Shown piece after piece: positions 5,216 to 9,851 of a DNA stretch of 9,851 nucleotides; position 1 is the stretch's first letter; each line of letters opens with the position of its first letter. The position numbers were made by a program, and so were the translations under genes. The notes beneath the pieces are model-generated. The model worked only from the letters and a program-made list of their open reading frames with translations, was not told the origin of the DNA and searched no databases. The DNA comes from an uncultured Bacillaceae bacterium. GTDB taxonomy: Bacteria; Bacillota; Bacilli; Caldalkalibacillales; Caldalkalibacillaceae. The stretch lies in the NCBI GenBank assembly GCA_937967685.1, contig CALBTX010000095.1, positions 1-9,851 of the forward strand. Reading direction: 5' to 3'.

Positions 5216-7186
5216 ATGACTGATACATCAAATACTCACCATGAGCAGGGATCGACAACCGAGGCGCAGGAGCTTCTGGAACAACGGGATAGTGAATTTC
5301 GGGTGCGACAGTACATAGGCAGAATGGCAGTGATTGTCACCTTCATCGCAGTGCTTTGGTCCGTTTTCCAACTTTATGTTTCCAGTGTCGGTGTACTGGA
5401 TGCGATTAAGCTGCGTGCGTGGCACATTATATTTTTGCTGACGATGACGTTCTTACTCTATCCCGCTTTCAAAAAAGAAAATAAGTCGCGAAGGCTGCCA
5501 ACGGTATGGGATATCGTTTGTATTTTATTGAGCGCGGCCTCTTTCGGGTACCTCCTCTTCATTTATGACGATCTGGCCATGCGCGGAGGTTATCTGACGC
5601 TCACCGAATATGTTTTTGGAGCGATCGGCATCCTTATGGTTTTCGAAGCTGCCAGACGTGTCGTCGGAAATTTGGCGGTTTTGGCGGCTTTATTCCTTGT
5701 ATATAATTTTGGTTTTGTAGGACGTTGGTTCCCTGGCAATTTTGGTCATAGCGGTTTTAGCTGGGAAAGAATTGTCGACCATATGTTTTGGGGAAGTCAG
5801 GGGATTTTAGGTATCGGCATCAGTGTTTCGGCGACATTTGTTTTTTTGTTCATTTTATTCGGTGCTTTTTTACGCATCAGCGGCTTTAGCCAATTTATCA
5901 ATGATCTGGCTTTGACAATTGCCGGACGCAGTCCCGGCGGACCGGCCAAAGTGGCTGTCTTGGCCAGCAGTCTGATGGGAATGGTCAACGGCAGTGCTTT
6001 AGCCAATGTGGCTACGACCGGGGCGATCACCATTCCTTTAATGAAGGACAATGGCTATAAAGCCAAGTTTGCCGCCGCCGTGGAAGCGGTCGCCTCAACA
6101 GGAGGCCAGTTTGCCCCGCCAATTATGGGCGCGGCGGGTTTTATCATGGCCGAATTTCTGGGCGTTCCGTATACGACAGTCATGCTTGCAGCGATTATTC
6201 CCGCTTTTTTGTATTACGCAGCCCTATTGATGGCTGTTCATTTTGAAGCGAAAAAACTGGGGCTGAAGGGCATTTCCAAGGAAAACATTCCCGATGCCCT
6301 GCAGGTGATCAAGAGGCAGGGGCATCTTATCTTACCGCTTATTGTCTTATTAGTCTTGCTGTTTATGGGTTATACGCCCCTCTATGCCGCCGTATTTTCC
6401 ATCTTGGCCACGGTGATTGCCAGCTGGCTGCGTCCCAGCACCCGGATGGGATTTAAAGATATCGTCCAAGCCCTGGAAGAAGGGGCCAAAGGGGCTGTCG
6501 GCGTAGGCGTCGCCTGTGCGGTCATCGGCATCATCATTGGAACGGTTTCCTTAACAGGTCTGGGATTGAATTTTGGTTACAGTATTTTACAGTTTGTCGG
6601 GGAGAATTTGTTTTTAGCGGCCTTTTTCGTGATGCTTATCAGTATTATCCTGGGGATGGGCGTTCCGGGTGTTGCTGCTTATGTGATTGTCGCGACCGTC
6701 TCCGCACCGGTTCTATTAGATTTGGGTGTCAATCCTTTGGCGGCACATATGTTCGTGTTAATCTATGCGTGTTTATCCAATATTACACCGCCGGTGGCCT
6801 TATCCTCCTATGTCGCGGCGGGGATTGCCGGTGCCAATCAAACGCAAGTGTCATTATTGGCCATTAAATTGGGTTTAACAGGATTTATTATTCCTTTTTT
6901 CTTTATTTACCAACCGATATTACTTTTGGAAGGAGGGAATGGATGGCAGATTTTATTTGCGGCTGTGACAGCGACAATCGGTGCCGTTTCTTTGGCCAGT
7001 GCTTTGCAGGGATGGCTGCTAGATAAATGTCACTGGATACAGAGAGTCCTGTTGTTGCTGATCGCTTATTTCATGATCGATGCTTCCATCCTAATGGATG
7101 TTCTGGGAGTAGGCATTCTCATAGGTATCATCATTTGGCAAAAGCTTCAGATGCCTTCAAATCAGTATCAGAAACGGGGGATTTAA
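5216..7186 (+). CDS. TRAP transporter fused permease (DctQM type, TAXI family)
   Basis: This 656-aa integral membrane protein fuses the small and large TRAP permease subunits. It drives uptake of a substrate delivered by a binding protein, using a cation gradient (Na+ in characterised TRAPs). Residues 1-35 are polar and cytoplasmic. Membrane segments begin at about 36-58 and 70-85 and form the DctQ-like part to about 165. The DctM-like part carries the family signature from about 237: GRSPGGPAKVAV, then GMVNGSALANVATTGAITIP, then VEAVASTGGQFAPPIMGAA near 289-307. A second half with MGVPGVAAYV and SNITPPVAL completes the inverted-repeat architecture. AGAGG lies about eight bases before the ATG. 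The binding-protein gene follows after one base, so the two are co-transcribed. Permease-first order is less usual than the reverse in TAXI operons, from memory. The substrate is unknown. Confidence 0.95.
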   Translation: MTDTSNTHHEQGSTTEAQELLEQRDSEFRVRQYIGRMAVIVTFIAVLWSVFQLYVSSVGVLDAIKLRAWHIIFLLTMTFLLYPAFKKENKSRRLPTVWDIVCILLSAASFGYLLFIYDDLAMRGGYLTLTEYVFGAIGILMVFEAARRVVGNLAVLAALFLVYNFGFVGRWFPGNFGHSGFSWERIVDHMFWGSQGILGIGISVSATFVFLFILFGAFLRISGFSQFINDLALTIAGRSPGGPAKVAVLASSLMGMVNGSALANVATTGAITIPLMKDNGYKAKFAAAVEAVASTGGQFAPPIMGAAGFIMAEFLGVPYTTVMLAAIIPAFLYYAALLMAVHFEAKKLGLKGISKENIPDALQVIKRQGHLILPLIVLLVLLFMGYTPLYAAVFSILATVIASWLRPSTRMGFKDIVQALEEGAKGAVGVGVACAVIGIIIGTVSLTGLGLNFGYSILQFVGENLFLAAFFVMLISIILGMGVPGVAAYVIVATVSAPVLLDLGVNPLAAHMFVLIYACLSNITPPVALSSYVAAGIAGANQTQVSLLAIKLGLTGFIIPFFFIYQPILLLEGGNGWQILFAAVTATIGAVSLASALQGWLLDKCHWIQRVLLLLIAYFMIDASILMDVLGVGILIGIIIWQKLQMPSNQYQKRGI

Positions 7187-7187
7187 C

Positions 7188-8228
7188 ATGCGCAAAAAAA
7201 GTTGGCTCGTTGCTTTATTGTTTACGGCAGTGGCCATCATGGCTGCGGGTTGCGGAGGAGAAGAGCCGAATGAAGGCGGATCCAACGGGAATAGCGCCAG
7301 TGAAAGTGAAACGAATGAAAATGAGACGAATACCGCCGGGGAGGACGTTGAACTGCAGTTTCCCACAGCGGGAACAACCGGTGTGATCTACTCATTGGGT
7401 GCGGCCATGGCCAATCTGTGGAACAATGAACTGGGGTACAGCGTCAATTCACAAGCTTCCAACGGCGGAGTACATAATCTGAACATGCTCATGGACGGTG
7501 AAGCGCAAATCTCATTTGCCACAGTCGGTATTATTTGGGAAGCATATCACGGTGAAAACACCTTCGAAGGCAGGCAATATGACGATGTCCGTATTATGTC
7601 CGGACTTTATTACAATCCCAATCAGTTTGTTGCCAGGGAAGATGCCGGTTTGGAAAGCATCGCAGATATCAAAGGAAAAAGTTATGCACCGGGAGCGACA
7701 GGCAGTACACCGGAAGTCGAATCCAACATTATTTTGTCAGAATACGGACTGAATTATCCCGATGACATTGAAGCCAATTATGTTGGTTTTACTGAAGCGA
7801 TTGATTTGATGCGAAACAACCAAATTGACGGGGCATTGATTCAGGCGGGTATTCCGACGGCCGCGGTGACGGAGATGACTTCGACGGCCGGTGGAAAATT
7901 AATGAGCATCGACGAGGATGTCCGCCAGGCTTTGTTGGATAAATATCCGTGGTATTCGGAGTTCGTCATTCCCGCCGGGACGTATGACAATCAAGAAGAA
8001 GACATTGAGACTTTGGCCATTAAAATGATGCTCATCACTGATGCTTCTGTACCGGAGGACGTTGTTTACAATCTCATGAAAACGATGTGGGAAAACGTGG
8101 ATGAGCTCAAATCGGCTCATGAAATCGTCGAACAGTTTGAACTTGAGGAGGCGGTCACTGAACTGGCAGACATTCCTTTGCATCCGGGAGCCGAAAAATA
8201 CTATAAAGAAATCGGTTTGCTGGAATAA
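7188..8228 (+). CDS. TAXI-family TRAP transporter solute-binding lipoprotein
   Basis: This is the extracytoplasmic substrate receptor of the TRAP system, 346 aa. Residues 1-22 are a lipoprotein signal peptide (MRKKSWLVALLFTAVAIMAAGC) with Cys22 as the lipidated residue. Residues 23-53 form a Ser/Asn/Glu-rich flexible tether. The binding fold begins at LQFPTAGTTGVIYSLGAAMA, then ASNGGVHNLNMLMDGEAQIS and PGATGSTPEVESNIILSEYG, all typical of TAXI proteins. It ends PLHPGAEKYYKEIG, also characteristic. The start overlaps nothing and has GGGGGA upstream. Characterised TAXI proteins bind acidic amino acids or dicarboxylates, but this does not fix the ligand here. The very acidic surface and tether would suit an alkaline or saline habitat, which is only inference. 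An intrinsic terminator follows 33 bp after the stop. Confidence 0.95.
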   Translation: MRKKSWLVALLFTAVAIMAAGCGGEEPNEGGSNGNSASESETNENETNTAGEDVELQFPTAGTTGVIYSLGAAMANLWNNELGYSVNSQASNGGVHNLNMLMDGEAQISFATVGIIWEAYHGENTFEGRQYDDVRIMSGLYYNPNQFVAREDAGLESIADIKGKSYAPGATGSTPEVESNIILSEYGLNYPDDIEANYVGFTEAIDLMRNNQIDGALIQAGIPTAAVTEMTSTAGGKLMSIDEDVRQALLDKYPWYSEFVIPAGTYDNQEEDIETLAIKMMLITDASVPEDVVYNLMKTMWENVDELKSAHEIVEQFELEEAVTELADIPLHPGAEKYYKEIGLLE

Positions 8229-8261
8229 ACGTAGGCCAAGCGAATAACATCTCTTAACATG

Positions 8262-8306
8262 AAGCAGGTAAAGAGAATCGTTCAGCTTCTCCCACCTGCT
8301 TTTTTT
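8262..8306 (+). terminator. Intrinsic terminator of the TRAP operon
   Basis: AAGCAGGT (8262-8269) pairs with ACCTGCTT (8294-8301). Inside it, GAGAA (8273-8277) pairs with TTCTC (8287-8291). A run of seven T (8300-8306) follows. On the opposite strand the U-tract is poor, so it serves mainly the rightward operon. Confidence 0.88.
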
Positions 8307-8324
8307 AATATTTTTGAGGAAAAT

Positions 8325-9410
8325 CTAGCCGGCCGCTATGAATGATTGCAAGGATTGAACGGCCCGGACAACATCTTTTTCAGTAAAAGTATTTTGCATC
8401 AGGTGGATCGATTCGCCGGGTTTCAAGGCGCCTTCAGCCAATTGCAGCAGCATGTCATTGTTTGCAGACAAGCCCAGCATATCCAGCGAATACGGGAGTT
8501 GCAGCTCACGGTAATATGGCAGCAGTCTGTTAATTTCATCCCAATCGTTTTCTAAGGCAAGCTGGACAAGGATGCCGTAAGCCACTTTTTCGCCGTGTAA
8601 GAGGTGGTGCGTTTCCTGAAAACGGGTTAATCCGTTGTGGATGGAATGTGCACCGGCAATTCGTCCGTACGCATCGGCAAAACCTCCGACAATCCCCCCG
8701 GAGAGAATGTTTGTCTCGACAACGTTTAAGAACGCAGCTGATAAGCGCTTGTGCTCTAAATCATCCAGAGCCTGGGCCCCGTCCTGCAGCAGGACGTCCT
8801 TACACAATTTGGCTCCCTCAAGCCCTACTTTGACGGGAACCCGGATCGAGGACAAGTGGTCCGTTAAAGCCCTCGCTTCATACCATTTGGCCAGCGTATC
8901 ACCGATGCCGGCTCGCAAATAATTCACCGGGGAGTTGAGCAGAATGCGCGGCTCGATCAAAACCATTAACGTTGCGCGAGGGAAAATGGTGTACTTGACA
9001 AACGCTCCCTGCTGATCATAAATGACGCTCAAAGGGGTCCAGGCTGCACAAGTGGCTGCAAGTGTGGGGATTAAGACAACATCCTTCTGAATGAGGTTCC
9101 CGACCGCTTTAGCCAAATCAAGTACTTTGCCTCCGCCGATGCCGAGGACAAAATCGGCCTCAGCTTCAGTGGCTTTTTCGGCAGCGGCCCTTATTTCTGC
9201 TTCGGAACATTCTCCTTGATATCGGTAAAATGTTAATGCTGGATGCTTAATGTCCGGAAAAAAGGGCTGGGTGACTGCCCATGATTTTTCACCATGGATG
9301 ACGATCCCTTTTTCAAAAGAGTAGCGCAGCAACAAATCTTCCAACCGCTCCAATATGCCTTCCTGACATTCATAATAATTGGGGGCTCCTTGAACATGAA
9401 TGTGTTCCAC
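8325..9410 (-). CDS. HcxA/YbdH-like hydroxycarboxylate dehydrogenase (iron-ADH/GldA fold)
   Basis: This 361-aa cytoplasmic NAD(P)-dependent oxidoreductase belongs to the glycerol-dehydrogenase branch of the iron-alcohol-dehydrogenase superfamily. The dinucleotide loop is LGIGGGKVLDLAKAV (about 89-103). The block PTLAATCAAWTPLSVIY (115-131) and AGIGDTLAKWYEA (167-179) follow. Predicted metal ligands are Asp171, His255 and His272, in GIGDT, GAHSIHNG and LLHGEKVAYG; all are present. The closest protein I recall is E. coli HcxA (YbdH), which reduces 2-oxo acids such as 2-oxobutanoate; the AATCAAWTPLSV and GDTLAKWYEA blocks are shared. It starts with GTG at 9410; AAAGGA lies about 11 bases upstream. 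It is the only gene behind the SAM-I riboswitch, so the natural substrate is probably a methionine-related 2-oxo or 2-hydroxy acid. Glycerol dehydrogenase annotation is possible but less likely. Confidence 0.88.
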   Translation of the reverse strand: MEHIHVQGAPNYYECQEGILERLEDLLLRYSFEKGIVIHGEKSWAVTQPFFPDIKHPALTFYRYQGECSEAEIRAAAEKATEAEADFVLGIGGGKVLDLAKAVGNLIQKDVVLIPTLAATCAAWTPLSVIYDQQGAFVKYTIFPRATLMVLIEPRILLNSPVNYLRAGIGDTLAKWYEARALTDHLSSIRVPVKVGLEGAKLCKDVLLQDGAQALDDLEHKRLSAAFLNVVETNILSGGIVGGFADAYGRIAGAHSIHNGLTRFQETHHLLHGEKVAYGILVQLALENDWDEINRLLPYYRELQLPYSLDMLGLSANNDMLLQLAEGALKPGESIHLMQNTFTEKDVVRAVQSLQSFIAAG

Positions 9411-9442
9411 GGATTCGACATTCCTTTCATATAGGTATGGTT

Positions 9443-9492
9443 GATTTCAGCATGAATATGATAGATTTCAACATGAGTATGATGGATTTCAA
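9443..9492. repeat. 21-bp tandem repeat in the leader of the dehydrogenase gene
   Basis: Unit 1 (9443-9463) begins GATTTCAGCATGAATATGAT; unit 2 (9464-9484) begins GATTTCAACATGAGTATGAT; 18 of 21 bases agree. A third partial unit, GATTTCAA, covers 9485-9492, and a degraded fragment (TATGGTT) lies left of unit 1. The 21-bp period is two DNA helical turns, so copies face the same side. It lies between the riboswitch terminator and the start codon, 33-82 bp upstream of the gene. Confidence 0.8.
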
Positions 9493-9547
9493 GGCGACTT
9501 AGGCCCGCTTTCAAAAGAGGACGAAAGTGAGCATCTCTCTAACACAC

Positions 9548-9573
9548 AAAAACCCCTCTGACATTCAGAGAGG
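9548..9573 (-). terminator. Riboswitch-controlled intrinsic terminator
   Basis: On the minus strand, CCTCTCTGA (9573-9565) pairs with TCAGAGGGG (9561-9553) with one G-U pair, followed by five T (9552-9548). Its 5' arm CTCTCT (9572-9567) can instead pair with AGAGAG (9605-9600) at the 3' side of the aptamer P1, which is the antiterminator of an S-box OFF switch. Confidence 0.85.
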
Positions 9574-9601
9574 CAAAAAATAAACGTATTATTCTTTGAC
9601 T

Positions 9602-9715
9602 CTCTTATCTTTCAAAGCAAATCCGCTTTGCTGGAATTAGCACCTATTCCTAACGAAAGTTAAGAACGGTTGCCGGGTTTCATCGGGCCAGTCCCTCCGC
9701 CGCTCTGGATAAGAG
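9602..9715 (-). promoter_or_regulatory. SAM-I (S-box) riboswitch aptamer
   Basis: P1 is formed by CTCTTATC (9715-9708) and GATAAGAG (9609-9602), an exact 8-bp match. Between them are the conserved elements in the right order: AGAGCGGCGGAGGGACTGGC, then GATGAAACCCGGCAACC (9684-9668), then GGTGCTAATTCC (9644-9633), and a final P4 hairpin of the AGCAAAGC/GCTTTG type. These are the core SAM-I motifs. With SAM bound, P1 forms, the terminator folds and the downstream dehydrogenase is off; when SAM is low, transcription continues. No other gene lies between it and that dehydrogenase. Confidence 0.96.
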
Positions 9716-9745
9716 TTGCATCGATTCATGAAAATAATTATAAAA

Positions 9746-9774
9746 AGTATAATATAGGCGCCCATATACGTCAA
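9746..9774 (-). promoter_or_regulatory. Sigma-A promoter of the riboswitch-dehydrogenase transcript
   Basis: Minus strand: TTGACG (9774-9769), a 17-bp spacer and TATACT (9751-9746). Transcription would begin near 9739, about 25 nt before the aptamer P1, the expected distance. Confidence 0.85.
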
Positions 9775-9777
9775 ATG

Positions 9778-9794
9778 AAAATTGATTCAATTTT
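9778..9794. repeat. 17-bp AT-rich palindrome next to the riboswitch promoter
   Basis: AAAATTGA (9778-9785), T, TCAATTTT (9787-9794) form perfect 8-bp arms four bases beyond the -35. It could be an operator or an UP-element-like AT tract. Chance is possible in AT-rich DNA. Confidence 0.4.
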
Positions 9795-9832
9795 ATCATC
9801 TTCATCCTGTTTAAAGCCAACAGAAAACGGTG

Positions 9833-9838
9833 TTGACA
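9833..9838 (+). promoter_or_regulatory. Possible -35 box of a rightward gene beyond the window
   Basis: A perfect TTGACA lies 13 bases before the window edge. The matching -10 would fall outside, so this is only a candidate. Confidence 0.3.
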
Positions 9839-9851
9839 ATTGCAACGTGAA

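Noticed and set aside
9233..9514. 93-codon minus-strand frame containing the His-rich heptad
   Set aside because: It starts at TTG without a ribosome binding site and overlaps the dehydrogenase out of frame. Kept only as a DNA repeat.

Overview
The window looks like chromosomal DNA from an endospore-forming Bacillaceae. The evidence is strong AGGAGG-type ribosome binding sites, GerP-family spore proteins, promoters of the mother-cell sigma-K and sigma-E type, a small CspB-type cold-shock protein and an S-box (SAM-I) riboswitch. Base composition is moderate. I see no phage, IS or plasmid genes, so this is probably core or near-core chromosome. The genus is not determinable from the sequence alone; an alkaliphilic or thermophilic Bacillus relative is only a guess.

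Left part (1-2500): a small conserved hypothetical protein, then ilvD (dihydroxy-acid dehydratase, branched-chain amino acid synthesis). A strong hairpin, shared between strands, separates ilvD from a convergent cspB-type gene. A tiny eight-cysteine zinc-ribbon protein (2741-2908) is divergent from the cold-shock gene.

Middle part (2980-4981): a compact sporulation block. A short GerPC-like coiled-coil protein (minus) and an Hsp20/alpha-crystallin protein (plus) are transcribed divergently from two sigma-K-like promoters whose -10 boxes overlap by two bases. Next come two minus-strand GerP-family mini-proteins behind a third sigma-K-like promoter. Facing away from them is an unrecognised small membrane protein behind a sigma-E-like -10. 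The genes look like a satellite gerP cluster acting in spore coat permeability or assembly, with a small heat-shock-type coat protein.

Right part (5062-8306): a sigma-A promoter drives a two-gene TAXI-type TRAP transporter, with the fused permease first and the lipoprotein binding subunit second, closed by an intrinsic terminator. The substrate cannot be read from the sequence.

Far right (8325-9774, minus strand): a sigma-A promoter, a textbook SAM-I riboswitch, its terminator, a 21-bp tandem repeat and then an iron-alcohol-dehydrogenase-fold enzyme closest to E. coli HcxA/YbdH. The riboswitch ties this 2-hydroxy/2-oxo acid dehydrogenase to methionine/SAM status. This is the most informative functional clue in the window.
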